From Protopterus annectens (Eukaryota > Chordata > Ceratodontiformes > Protopteridae): a stretch of DNA of 64,000 bases. The position numbers and the translations under genes were made by a program. Numbering within the stretch: the first letter of the stretch is position 1; each line of letters opens with the position of its first letter. The notes beneath the pieces were generated by a model. That model saw only the letters and a list, made by a program, of their open reading frames with translations, searched no databases and was not told the DNA's origin. Location: contig NC_056725.1 in assembly GCF_019279795.1 (NCBI RefSeq), positions 1,077,450,782-1,077,514,781 on the forward strand, in the 5' to 3' direction. This document shows positions 13,126 through 23,612 of the stretch, in pieces.

Positions 13126-13341
13126 ACTTAGTATTATTAATATTTTGTTTTTAACTTTTTGGCTTGGATTTTTATTCGAGTTCAGTGTTGATGTTTGCGT
13201 GGTTCGTCTGTGAATAAAGTGTTGGAATTGAGCAAAGTTCAGGAAGCGGAGTATTATTTTCATAAGCTGCTTTTATTTTGCCCTGTCGAATAAGAGGTGG
13301 GAGGCACTTATTGGTGAATCCGTTGCTGTTTGTCTACCATT

Positions 13342-14710
13342 CGGGTTGTAGCTGAGCTGAATAGCGTTTTTTTCTATAAATGAGACTTACATGCTTCACA
13401 TGACATCTAAAACTTAAACAAATTATTTTTATAATCTAAGTAAAAAAGAAAGGGAATCATTTGATAAATTAAGATGTGATCCCTCAATTTGGATTATGAA
13501 ACCCAATAAAGGAGGGGGTTAATACTGTTTGACACTCATAATTATTCTAAAATTATGCTTGATTTGTTGCACCATCCTGAGAATTATTTACCTGTTTCCA
13601 AGAATTAAATTAATATCAGTTACCAAAGGATGGACTCATATATAGATGAAATTTTATTGGATCAAAGAATCTCCCCTGAGACTTATAGAGCATTAAAAGT
13701 AAATATCCCCATTGTGGCTAACATGCTTGGTATACCTAAAATTCATAAAAGTGTTGAAAAACCACCTTTCAGACCTATTGTTGCAGGACAGGGTACTAAA
13801 GCTTTTCCTGTTGGGCTAATTATAGACAGGTGGCTTAAACTTGTTTATACTAAAGTTACCCATTTAGTTATTGATTCATGGGGCTTCTTACGAAGATTGG
13901 AACATAATGTTTGGTCTAGCAATTTAACATTTCTGAGTACTGATGTTTTAGATGTATTTACCTCTATTCCTAAAGACGGAGGTTTGGAGCTTTTTCAAAA
14001 TAGTGTTGAAAGATGTGCTTCCTTTTGCAAAGATAAAGTTAATTTCTGTGTGTGAATTTATGGCTATGGTATTGGAAAAACATTTTTTATTCTTTGACGG
14101 TGAATATTTTAAGCAAAGGGGGTCACTATGGGTGCCTTAAGTGCTCCAGTTTATGCAAAGTTAGGACTACCTGAGTGGGAATATCAAAATGTTTTTGTTA
14201 ATACTTATTACTAACATATAAAGTTATATGTGAGGTACCTGGATGACATCTTTGTACTATGGGATGGGCCTCAAAGTGACATTGTTAATTTTATTATTAA
14301 TTGTTTGAACAATTCTTCATCTTTTCTTAAATTCACTTATATAGCACAGAAGCTATTAATTATTTGGACACCATGATTTATAATACTAGTATAGGTCTTA
14401 GATCTTTGTCTTTATAGGAAACCTACTTTTAGCAATGCCTATTTGGATTTTTCAAGTTGTCATCCTTTAAGCCAAAAAATTAGTATAGAGAAAAATCAAT
14501 TAATAAGGGCAGCGAGGATGACTTCTCATTTTGAAGATATGGTAAAAGAACTTAGATTTGTGTCAGAAATGTTTCTAGCTCAGGGGTATTCAGCCCATAT
14601 AGTGGAAAATCTTAAAAGTTATATTCAGTCTAACTGGGGAAACATTTACAAGCCCTTACTGGGGTCCAAATGGAGAGATAAAAAATCAGCAAGCAAAGGA
14701 GAGTAGAAGT
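13342..14710 (+). pseudogene. Penelope-like element, reverse transcriptase part (PLE-1, middle piece)
   Basis: The frame resumes with NLSKKERESFDKL and IWIMKPNKGG (13430-13515), then LGIPKIHKSVEKPPFRPIVA, a palm motif FLSTDVLDVFTSIPK (about 13930-13975), GVTMGALSAPVYAKL (about 14120) and YVRYLDDIFVLWDG (about 14227-14270) with the catalytic Asp pair, then RKPTFSNAYLDFSSCHP and QLIRAARM. This order is that of PLE RTs, which are related to telomerase RTs. Stops or frameshifts occur near 13520, 14055, 14210 and 14375. The frame is lost after 14700, before any GIY-YIG domain. That domain may be the one at 46.8 kb beyond the inserted LINE. Confidence 0.75.
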
Positions 14711-15054
14711 GCTGAAAGTGAATTCATCCTCAAGTCTTGGTGAGTACCTTCACTAGGTGGACCCTGTTTTTCACAAAATCTCACCAAGGCAACACTAATA
14801 TATAGACTGTATTTATATAGCATATATCATGGACAGAAGAAGGTCAAAAACTTAAAAAAATAGCTGGGTGCACAAGACCCAGGATAAAAAGTACCCAACC
14901 CTGGTAGGTGCACTGGTACCAGGACTGGAAAAAAATGACAGCGTATAATCCTGAAAATACAAACACATTTCTACAATGAGGCCAGGCCAGTCCCAGGGGG
15001 GAGGATGGCCCCCCTGTTGTAGAAGGAAGTAGCAGTCCACAAAAATCACAAAAA
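14711..15054. other. Probable 5' untranslated region of the RLE-type LINE
   Basis: No coding motif is visible. The stretch lies between the broken PLE-1 frame and the first LINE codons. A C/G-rich block sits at 14990-15015. The LINE start point could not be placed exactly. Confidence 0.3.
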
Positions 15055-15369
15055 GTGATAGGTCAAAGAAGAGCCATAAAGATGACAGAGTGGACTACTG
15101 AGGATAAGAAAGAAATTATGTATTGTTACTATTATGCAAAAAGCCTAGAATTCTCAGACACAAGATATACACAAAGATTAAGAAATAAATTAGAGGAAAG
15201 AGAAATACTTCCAGAGGAAAAACGGTCAGAAGCTTCAAATAAAAATTTGCGTTCATTAATACTTCAGATTTTTGAAAAGCAGTATACAGATCAAGAAAGT
15301 TTGATATATTTGGAAAAAGAAGCATCTGAGGAAGTGCAAAAATGGAAGCAAAATCTAGATATTTTTGAA

Positions 15370-16620
15370 AAGTATAAAACAGAAATATGGACATGGGAAA
15401 GAAAGAGATATTTGATATGGTGCAATATCTATGCAAAGGAGAAAGCCAAATTAATCATTATAAAGAAGGTAGCCACAAAGGGGTCTATATTACAACATCG
15501 AAAACCTGTATAATCGAACACCAAAACACAGACACATAGCATGAACCGCAAATATGCCGAACCCCCTAAACCATGAATTTTCAAATCTTGAACCATCATA
15601 GTCAGCCAACACCACCATGTGCTACATACTACATACCCAAACATAATAAATAAAACACATACATACACTAACCACACCCTACTTCTAACCCTACACTAAA
15701 CCTTACATACATTACTGTCTATGCACTTACCTTAACAAGCACCCTAACCCTAAGGTCCATAACTATAGCACACTTACTCTACAGACATATACCCAAACAA
15801 AACAAATAATCCAGACACATACAGTTAACAAAACCCTACTTCTAACCCTACACTAAACCTTACATACATTACCTATCTATGCACTTACCTTAAGCTGCAC
15901 CCTAACCCTAAGGTCTGTAACTATCACACATTTACCTTACGGAGCTACACCACAGACGGGCCAACAATGACACTTCGACATTTCATGTTTCGCAGTTTTG
16001 AACATTCGCTGTTACCGTAGTTCACACTATATGTGTCAGTCTTGTGGTGCTCGTAGAAATGGGATTTTGATCTCGTAATATAGACCCCCACAAAGATATT
16101 CAAAGAGAAATATAGACAAAGGCATCCAGATATGGAATTTTTTACAATAAAAAAGATAATATTACAAAGATGGAATATAGAAAAGAAGATTAGTAAAGTA
16201 GAAGTTAAAAAAATAGCAGTTAAAGTTATGGAGTGCCTGTAAAGTGAAGGATTTCATGTAGAAGGTCTAACACAGCTTATATCACAGCATGATGGAGCAA
16301 GTCCCTAAAGTGAGGAGAAACAGGAAGCTAAGGAAACATCTGAAGAAGAAATGTGGACATGGGAAAGAAAAATAGATTTAATATGGTGTAATATTTATGC
16401 ACAGGAGAAAGCAAAACTAACCAATAAAAAAGAGCAACACCAAAGATATTTGAAGAGAAATATAGGCAAAAGAACCTGCACATGGAAAACTTTACAATAC
16501 AAAAGTAAGAAGACAAAGAGGAAAAGTAGAAACGGAGATTAGTAATGGAGAAGGTAAAGAAATAGAAATTGAGGTTGTGGAGCACCTGACAAATGAAGGA
16601 TCCAGTGTAGAAAATCTAAT
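15370..16620 (+). repeat. Tandem duplication of a LINE Myb-like module
   Basis: The LINE sequence 15375-15480 plus 16096-16255 is repeated at 16345-16615. Shared blocks include ATGGACATGGGAAAGAAA, ATATGGTG.AATAT.TATGC and GTGGAGYRCCTG. Without the MITE the unit is roughly 270-340 bp. The duplication adds a second copy of the same DNA-binding module. Confidence 0.7.
15481..16087. mobile_element. hAT-like MITE, 607 bp, 8-bp target-site duplication
   Basis: The ends GGGTCTATATTAC and (reversed) GGGTCTATATTAC match for 13 bp and continue with interrupted identity (ATC, AAA, CC). The direct repeat CCACAAAG flanks it at 15473-15480 and 16088-16095. An 8-bp duplication fits the hAT superfamily. The interior holds two units of 156 bp (about 15635-15945), each with ACCCTACTTCTAACCCTACA and CACCCTAACCCTAAGG. 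No transposase is encoded. It inserted into a LINE codon and its removal restores the frame. Confidence 0.85.
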
Positions 16621-17339
16621 GCAGAAAACACCACAACAGAATAGAGCAATGGATATCTAAATTAAGGGGAAACAAGTGGAATAGGAAGCAATTGATCAGG
16701 TGCCATATTAAGATAGCTTGGAGCCTTCCAGTGGAAGCCATTATAAAAGCTCATTTGAAGCTAGACAGCAAGAAAAGGAACATGAAACTTTCTAAACTCT
16801 GATGCAGTCAATGTTGAGAAGTGGTAGGCCAGTGAGTTCCCATATGACAGGGCAATGGAGGTCACAGGATGAAATTGAAAAGAAGGTGCCACAGGAAGAT
16901 GCTATAGAACTTTGTAAAGAAAGCCAGCAGGAAATGGAAAACAAGGGATGTGCCCTCAGTTTGGAGGAAAATAAGCTAAGAGAAGAGTTGCTTGATATAA
17001 AAGAATCAGATAGTTACATTAAGATCAATGAAAGAAATAGACTGCAGAATGTCAATAAAACCCCAAAAGTTAAAAGTCTGATAAAACAAATGAACACAGT
17101 AATTAGGACTATCCACAGAGATCCATGCGGTATGACAGAAGTAAATAGGATATATTATTGTGCAGCTAAATTAATAACTGATAAAGTTCTACCACAAGAA
17201 CACAGGGTAGTGAGAGGAAGGAAGGGGAGAAATCAAATACCATCATGGAAGTGTTGACTAGAGAAAAATATAAAGCAATTAAGACAAGAAGTGTCACTGT
17301 TAGAAGATTATAGTAGAGGAAACAGATCAATAAAAACAC

Positions 17340-17342
17340 TAA
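17340..17342. repeat. Left target-site duplication TAA of the giant Harbinger
   Basis: TAA here is repeated at 42901-42903 directly outside the other element end. Three-base TWA duplications are the hallmark of PIF/Harbinger insertion. Confidence 0.85.
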
Positions 17343-18235
17343 GGGCTGGATTCATGAAGGCTTGCACGGAGTCTAAGAGTAGAGTAAGACTCCATGCAGC
17401 CAACATGTCTGCCGAGCGATCCAGGAACAGCCAGTAGGGGCGTGCAACAGAACTCTCAAAACTAGTCCTACACGGACAGGGCTTGGATATTCAAATTACC
17501 TCAATTGCAGGTGAAAGCTATGCAAATGAGGTAAATTTGCAATCCAGGAAACCCGAACCTGTCTGAGTAGGAGTAGTGTTATTTGTAGAAATGTACTCAG
17601 TTGACAACTGAGTACGGTTCTGCAAATAGCAAAACGGAGCTATGACAACTCCAAAAAAAGGATGCATTTACAGGAGGAAGCATGCCAATGGCAAAAAATA
17701 TGGCCATTGGCAATGTGAAGTGATGCAAAATAAAAATAAAACAACTTTTTTTTTCATCCCGATCTCCGGGGTTTAAGCGTAGCTCAGCGCAGCGCAAACG
17801 CGCGGCGCCCTAAAAACCAGAAAATCAATAATTAAGATCCACAAATGTGGATTTTATTGCTGATATGAATTTACAATGCAAGTGAATGGCAGGCTGAAGA
17901 CAACATGGCCACCGAATAGAGGTTGCTAAGGGGGGAAGCTCAGTCTAAGAGATGTAACCAAGCATTACTAGGCAATCCTATGCAAATGAGGGTTAGGATA
18001 GTGAATCGCAAGTTTACATAGCAAATTAGCACAGTCAGTGGAGTGTAGGAGTAGGATAAGGGGAGTAACAGAGTAGAAGATAGGTGACATCACGAGGGGG
18101 TATGTATGAAAGAAGTGAAGCTCATTGGAGCAGAGTGGCATGTGTCAGGTGACCTTTACATATCATTGAAAGAGGTGTGTCAACAGGTAGGCTAGGTAAA
18201 GTAAAGAAATTGAAGGTGCATGCCGTGGATAACAC
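17343..18235. other. Left subterminal region of the Harbinger element
   Basis: Non-coding. It contains GTAAGACTCC at about 17384, GTCCTACACGGAC at about 17465 and a GC-rich patch with AGCGCAGCGCAAACGCGCGG near 17785-17805. The TACACGGAC and GTAAGAC motifs recur near the right end (42760-42790 and 42855-42880), so they may be transposase-binding subterminal repeats. Confidence 0.5.
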
Positions 18236-18239
18236 CAAA

Positions 18240-18485
18240 GTTTCTTGGTGAGCGTGCATGCATGCGTGTGCGCGCCAGTAAACCCAAGTAAGACAGTGTG
18301 CACGCGTGTAAGCATGTGTGTGGGCTTGTAAGCAGGAGTAAGCATATGTAAGGCTGTGTAAACAGTTGTAAGCACGTTTGCACCAGTGTGCACGCGTTTT
18401 AACAAGAATAAGCAAGTTTTAGTCCATGTAAGCATGTGTGCGCGTGTGTGAGCTGGTATGCACGTGTTTGCGCTTGTGTGCGCGG
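18240..18485. repeat. Degenerate minisatellite of GTAAGCATGTGTGCG-type units
   Basis: Irregular units of about 12-15 bp built on GTAAGCA and TGTGYGCGYG repeat through this stretch. A similar mix (GCTTAGC, TGCGCGCACTCGCTTAA) lies at 39030-39140. It may be subterminal DNA of the transposon. No gene is present. Confidence 0.6.
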
Positions 18486-18732
18486 TGCTTCCCCCTGAGG
18501 AAACAGAAAGGAAAAAGGAAGCACACCAAATAGTAAGAAGTTACCAGGGAGTACTAGCAGACCTAGCAGGTGAAAACAATCAGAATCAGGCAATTACACA
18601 GGCAGTACACTAGCCCAGCTCAGCACTTAAAACTCTGCAAACAACAGTCCATTAAGTTTCTGTCAAGAGACACTGCAACACTGCAGTAAGCTAATAGAAG
18701 TGAAAACTGAAAAATCTTTACTGAGACAAAAA

Positions 18733-19883
18733 ATGTTAGGGGCTGCCATTGCTGTTATAAGGCGACATATGCAACATGCTGAGGGTGGTGATAATGCAAA
18801 TGCTGCTGAACAACCCACAGTGAGAAAACGGAGAAGAGTGTACAGGCCCAGGGTAACCTACCAGGGGCTACATGAGCTGAAGATAGTGGAGCACTATAGA
18901 GTGGACAGAAACCTCTTGCAAGAAATTTTTGAGCTGTGCAGGCCATGCCTCACACACAGAACCAACAGAGGGAAACCCATCCCAGTGGAAACCAAGGTAT
19001 GTGCTGGCCTAAGAATATTAGCAACAGGTACCTTCCAGAGACCAACTGGTGATATGATGGGGATATCACAGGTATCAGCATCCAGGGTACTGCACCAGTT
19101 CCTGGATGCCATGTCAGCACATGTTCGTGATCATGTGTATTCCCCAATTTCCATGAGGAATTGGCCAGCAATATGCATCTCTTCCAGCAAATAGCGGAAT
19201 ACTCTGAGGTAGTGGGTGCAATAGACTGCACGCACATACGCATCAAAGCACCAGCCGGTGAGCGGGGTAGGGTCTACTTCAACTGCAAGGGCTTCCCCTC
19301 CATCAACTGCCAGGTCATGTGTGATGCCCAGGGCATAATACTGAATGTGTGTGCTGGCTGCCCTGGAAGATACCATGATTCCCATATCTGGCATCTGACG
19401 CAGCTGTACCAGACATTTGCCAACAGGGACATCCCACATGGTCACCTAGTGGGGGATGCTGGCTATGCACTGGAGCCGTGGCTAATGACACCCATCAGAA
19501 ACGCACACACACCTGAACAGGAATGCCATAATGAGGCACACGCACAAACACGAAATGTAATTGAGCGTGTATTTGGGCTGCTCAAGTCATGGTTCTGGTG
19601 CCTGGACATATCTGGTGGAGCCTTACAGTACTCACCAACTACATGTACCCAAATTGTCATGGTATGTGCTATGCTACATAATATGATTCTGCGAAAACAG
19701 CTGCAGCAGGACCAGCATAGGTCTGCGCCAAACAGCCCCCCAGCATTGCCAAGGCCATCACAGGCAGAGCGTGACTCGGAAGAGGAACAACCTGAGCCTG
19801 CCCCAGTAGGCAGAAGGAGGCGTGCCCAGTATGCTTTGTCCTTGGCAAAGAGGCAACGCATAGCACATACACTGGCTCAGTAG
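18733..19883 (+). pseudogene. HARBI1-type Harbinger transposase, one frameshift
   Basis: The protein would be about 383 residues, normal for Harbinger transposases. From ATG 18733 (MLGAAIAVIRRHMQH) it has a basic N-terminus (RKRRRVYRPR), then a helix-turn-helix-like region ATGTFQRPTGDMMGISQVSA. The DDE catalytic triad lies at VVGAIDCTHI (Asp codon 19224), GDAGYALEPW (Asp 19455) and RNVIERVFGLLKSW (Glu 19563). The C-terminus is acidic then basic (EEEQPEPAPVGRRRRAQYAL) and ends at TAG 19881. A loss of one base around 19141-19146 shifts the frame between YSP and NFHEELASN. All catalytic residues survive. It lies 1.4 kb inside the left end and would catalyse excision and insertion of the element together with a Myb-like partner. 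Confidence 0.9.
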
Positions 19884-20202
19884 GAACTCTGGAAATTATA
19901 CCTCTCTCTGACTCACTCATATAGTAAAAGGGCTACCTAAGTTGACACTACCTGCTTACAAACATGTATAGGGAGTGTAGTATGTGCATCTGACATAGCC
20001 AGCCCTGCAGCACCACCTGAGGCATGATTGCCATGTCTTAAGCAATATAAAGCAGTGTTAAACAGCATTTACCACCATGTAGTATATGTAAAGAAAATTG
20101 TACACACCAACTAGCACAACTGTGGTCAATGTTGGGTAATATTGGCCAACGTCCAGCAATGTTGGTTAATATTGAGCAATGTTGGACAAGCTGGGTCTAA
20201 GT
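19884..20202. other. Transposase 3' flank with short AATGTTGG repeats
   Basis: No gene. 20128-20190 repeats AATGTTGGTTAATATTG-type units three to four times in imperfect form. Confidence 0.5.
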
Positions 20203-20224
20203 ATATGAAGGTATCTCCAAACAC

Positions 20225-20880
20225 CATTATATTGGGTAACTTCAACTACCCAAACATTGACTGCGAGCATGACTCAACCCCCAACACCCTAGCCCAAAGG
20301 TTCCTAGAATTTATAAACTCAAATGCTATGGAACAACTAGTCACCATGCCCACAAGAGGGGATAACATACTGGACCTGGTCATCACCAACATGGGGACTC
20401 TATGCTCCATACCAGAGGTATTCCCCTCATTGGTAAGATCCGACCATAAATCAATCTCACTGGATATCCACATCCCGATCCCACCCACAGCCCAGAAAAC
20501 CACAGTGAAAAACTTCTCAAAAGCTAACTTCACACTTCTCAAAACCAAGGTGGAATCCTTCAAGGCCCCCGGGCCAGTGGAAACTACGGCTCAAACTGCA
20601 GAATCCTTTCTAAAAGCATTCTATGGACACCATCAGGAATGCATGGATCATGCTATCCCAAACAAAACCAAGACCCAATCATCCAAAGGCAGGTGTCCTG
20701 CCTGTTGGATCCCAGCCATAAATAAGCTGTACAACAGAAGGAGGATGCTACTACATGATAGAGCAAAATCCCTAAAAGGGAACGCATCTCTGATCAGTAC
20801 TAGCAAGAAACTATGATCCCTCATAAAATCATCCAAGGCCAGCTTCGAGAGAAAAATTGCACAGGCACTAAAGATAATCA
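20225..20880 (+). pseudogene. CR1 endonuclease C-terminal part and linker
   Basis: The frame reads IILGNFNYPNID, NILDLVITNMG and RSDHKSISLDIHI, the end of the EEP endonuclease, then the linker to the RT. The catalytic Asp of the usual GDFN motif is Asn here (GNFN). The His of SDHK is kept. A stop (TGA) interrupts the linker at 20814-20816 and the frame shifts after it. Confidence 0.75.
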
Positions 20881-21029
20881 CAAGGCCTTCTTTAGTTATG
20901 TTAGGAACCTGGGTGGCAACTCCCAGATATGCTCAGAGTTGGTCCAAAATGACAAAAAATACACTGAACCCACAGACATTGCCAACATCCTGGCAGACAG
21001 ATTCAGTGCAAACTTCTCCCCCCTTCCCC

Positions 21030-22628
21030 CCTAAAGAGCAAATATCTATCCCAGCAGAGTGCTGCCTCCCTGACATCTCAGATGCTCAGGTGAGAGCCAC
21101 CCTCTCCAAAGCAAAAAACACAGCATCAATGGGACCAGACGGTGTCCCGGGCTGCATCCTACATGAACTCCAAGAAGAGCTAAACCCCCACATAAAGCTG
21201 CTGTTCAATCTCAGCCTTACTACAGGATATGTACCCAAAGAATGGCGTACAGCAACAGTGGTCCCACTCCACAAAGGTGGTGCCTCTATGGACAGTGGAA
21301 ACCATCGCCCCATAAGCCTGACTAGCCTGGTCTGCAAAGCTTTGGAGAGGATCATCATGGAACTCATAAACAAAGACATTGGGGACCTACAGACACTGGA
21401 TCCTACCCAATTTGGCTTTGTTAAGGGCAGATCCTGCCTCTTAAACCTGGTTGATTTCTTTGAAACAGTCACCAAGGCCATTGATGAGGGGAAGGTAGCC
21501 CACACAGCCTACCTGGACCTCGCAAAAGCCTTCGACACAATACCACACTTGAGCATCATAGATAAGCTCTCCAGCTTAAATATAAACCCCTATGTCATAA
21601 GATGGGTTGCAAACTGGCTCAAAGACAGAACCCACATAGTTAGAATTGCTGGAGCCATGTCAGACTCTAAACCAGTTACAAGTGGCGTCCCACAAGGCTC
21701 AATCCTGGGACCTCTCTTGTTTGGTATATATTTTTTGGAGGTTCAGGCTAACACAGGAAGACTGTGGCTGACCAAGTTCGCAGATGACTGCAAACTGGGC
21801 GCCATAATTGACTCTCCAGCTGACACAAGCATCCTCCAAAAGGGTCTCATAGAGATGGATAACTGGTGCCAGAGCCATGGCCTAAAGCTAAATGCTATAA
21901 AGTGTATAGTCATACCCTTTGGCAAAAACAAAGTGCCCACAAATTACCACATAGGTGGGAATCCATTAAGTACGGAAGAAGTAATTAGGGACCTGGGGAC
22001 CAAAGTTGACAGTAATCTCTCCTTTGACAACCACATTGCCAAAGTGGTTAGAAAGACCTTCTATATAGCCCACCTTATCATGAAAGGATACACATCTAGA
22101 TCGAGGGAGGTCATTGTACCCCTTTATTCCTCCCTCTTCAGGCCCATAATTGAATACAATGCCCCATTTGGGATGTACCTTACCCGACACCTGCAGCAAC
22201 TAGAAAGACCCCACAAGTACCTCACAAAGAGGATCATGGGACTCAAACAGATGCCATATGCTGCTCGGTTAAAGAAACTCCAGCTCTACTCAGTTGCATA
22301 CCGCCTACTAAGAGGCGATCTATGTCTGGTGTATAAAGCCATGTCCAACCCGGAATTAATGAGCATGCTCCACCTCAGAAAATCCAAATCCCTTAGAATT
22401 ACGCACTCCAGGGACTTGAACCTCAGCACAGAAATAAATAGGACATGCTGGAGGGACAGATTTATAACCCAGAGGCTCCCTTCCCTCTGGAATAGAATCC
22501 CAGTCCATGTTAGGCAGAGCCCCTCACTGACTCTCTTCAAGAGGAATCTTGACGAGTGGATGAGAGATCGTAGGTTTACCCCGGGGATTACTTCGGTGTC
22601 ACTACTAGACAGAGGCACAGTAAACTAA
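21030..22628 (+). CDS. CR1 reverse transcriptase, uninterrupted over about 530 codons
   Basis: From about 21030 to the stop at 22628 the RT and C-terminal domain are open. Motifs in order: GPDGVPGCILHEL, PLHKGG, RPISLTSLVCKALERII, QFGFVKGRSCLLNL, AYLDLAKAFDTIPH, TSGVPQGSILGPLLFGIYF, KFADDCKLGAI (about 21775) and YNAPFGMYLTRHLQQL. All catalytic Asp residues are present. The open frame formally extends up to ATG 20898, but that part is out of register with the family: the true linker is in another frame up to about 21034, then a frameshift joins it. It has no ORF1 and only part of the endonuclease, so the element is not autonomous. The RT itself could still be active if expressed. Confidence 0.85.
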   Translation, partial: PKEQISIPAECCLPDISDAQVRATLSKAKNTASMGPDGVPGCILHELQEELNPHIKLLFNLSLTTGYVPKEWRTATVVPLHKGGASMDSGNHRPISLTSLVCKALERIIMELINKDIGDLQTLDPTQFGFVKGRSCLLNLVDFFETVTKAIDEGKVAHTAYLDLAKAFDTIPHLSIIDKLSSLNINPYVIRWVANWLKDRTHIVRIAGAMSDSKPVTSGVPQGSILGPLLFGIYFLEVQANTGRLWLTKFADDCKLGAIIDSPADTSILQKGLIEMDNWCQSHGLKLNAIKCIVIPFGKNKVPTNYHIGGNPLSTEEVIRDLGTKVDSNLSFDNHIAKVVRKTFYIAHLIMKGYTSRSREVIVPLYSSLFRPIIEYNAPFGMYLTRHLQQLERPHKYLTKRIMGLKQMPYAARLKKLQLYSVAYRLLRGDLCLVYKAMSNPELMSMLHLRKSKSLRITHSRDLNLSTEINRTCWRDRFITQRLPSLWNRIPVHVRQSPSLTLFKRNLDEWMRDRRFTPGITSVSLLDRGTVN

Positions 22629-22741
22629 CCTTAAAAAGGGCACAGTAAAATAAGTTCAGAGGGTGGCTAAAGCCAAACACACTCTGGCTAGGCTTGTAAA
22701 TGCCTTAGGGCAAATAGCCTAGTATAAACCTATGAACCTAC

Positions 22742-23472
22742 GTAGAGCATAGCTGAACAAAAGCCAACATGCTCATATTTGCTCTACTAGCCCTTAAGCA
22801 GTCTGGTCTGCTCAGTATGAAAATATAAAGCATTGATGGGTCTCGAACCCTGGATACTGTGTACTATAGTCATAGTACTGAACCACTAAACCATGACAGT
22901 ATTGCGGTGGTCAGCCTGTATGAAGCAATGTTGATAAGTCTATGCAAAGTATTCCATGGAAACCCTGCAGGCACAGCATAATCCCTGTCGAGTTATGACA
23001 CAAAGGTGAGTCCCGCAGTAAAAATAGAACCTGACTTTCAACACATACAGTAGAAATGTTAATATTGGACATGTACGCATACAACAACAAATGAAGTGGA
23101 CCTCAGACAGCAACATACTGAAAGGTCATACTGGGCATGCTCACACTCGTGAATAAATGAGACAAATGTCAGGCAACAGAACACTGACAGTCTGAACTGG
23201 GCATGCTCACACACTTAGGCCATGTTGGAGTACAGCAGTGGGCCACACATATCAGACAGTTGCATGTGTTAACACAGGAACCTCTCACTATCCAGCAATC
23301 TGCCCTGTGCACACAGTTATATGACAACAGACACATGTATAATATAGTGGAATCCTGTCATAATCAAACATGTTCTGCAGATACCTAAGTTGTTCATAGA
23401 AAGTGGGAAAGCAAAGATGATAAAACCTGCAAACAGTATCAGCAATAAACATTGTGCATCCTGAACATTATC
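22742..23472. other. Spacer between CR1 copies 2 and 3
   Basis: No gene. It contains a tRNA-like sequence (22834-22897) and imperfect repeats such as CTGGGCATGCTCACAC (about 23133 and 23197). Confidence 0.5.
22834..22897 (-). repeat. tRNA-derived SINE-like sequence
   Basis: Read on the minus strand it has TGGTTTAGTGGTTCAGTA (A-box-like), a 25-30-nt spacer, and GGGTTCGAGACCC (B box). This is the internal promoter layout of a tRNA. No acceptor stem closes it, so it is a tRNA-derived repeat rather than a tRNA gene. Confidence 0.55.
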
Positions 23473-23612
23473 ATAGGTTCAGAGGTTGATACTAGGCTAT
23501 CTGTCTTAGGGCATGTACAAGCCTAGCCAGAGTGTGTTTGACTTTCACAACCCTGTCAAAGTAGAACACTGTGCCTGTGAATAGTAGGTCACACAAGATA
23601 GCCCATTTACGT

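Larger units (their letters stand above)
10881..13341. mobile_element. 2.46-kb palindromic insertion of two PLE 3' fragments (PLE-2), head to head
   Basis: The left arm (10881-12058) and right arm (12091-13341) are reverse complements of each other with low divergence, separated by about 32 bp. Both outer ends start AATGGTAGACAAACAGCAAC. Each arm holds a GIY-YIG coding segment next to the centre and a 3' untranslated region running outward. The right arm has an extra AT-rich piece of roughly 70 bp near 12600-12680. The structure interrupts the PLE-1 polyprotein frame. Tandem and inverted PLE copies are known; here both copies are 5'-truncated. Confidence 0.8.
15082..17339 (+). pseudogene. RLE-LINE N-terminal half: Myb-like DNA-binding modules and linker
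   Basis: From ATG 15082 the frame reads MTEWTTEDKKEIMYCYYYAK, a trihelix/Myb-like start as in N-termini of RLE-LINEs. A second module (WTWERKRYLIWCNIYAKEKA) starts near 15390 and is interrupted at 15480 by the hAT-like MITE. It resumes at 16096, so that the joined frame reads KKVATKIFKEKYRQRHPD. A third, clearly duplicated module (WTWERKIDLIWCNIYAQEKA) starts near 16351. The linker (16802-17339) contains IYYCAAKLITDKVLP, PSWKC and QEVSLLEDYSRGNRSIKTL, matching the segment just before the RT. Stops at about 16240, 16310, 16540 and 17255 make it a pseudogene. The Harbinger element cuts it at 17340. Confidence 0.7.
20203..22741 (+). mobile_element. CR1-like LINE copy 2, 5'-truncated, best-preserved RT
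   Basis: The copy starts inside the endonuclease domain (homology to copies 1 and 3 begins at TATGAAGGTATCT) and ends with the family 3' end CCTATGAACCTA. Truncation at the 5' side is usual for LINE insertion. It lies inside the giant Harbinger element, so it inserted after or travelled with it. Confidence 0.85.

Noticed and set aside
15893-15925. Telomere repeat (CCCTAA)n
   Set aside because: Only about two units occur, within a duplicated MITE interior; no telomeric array.
22286-22618. Minus-strand 110-codon frame and others at 21086-21505, 21966-22199
   Set aside because: Shadows of the intact CR1 RT frame on the plus strand.
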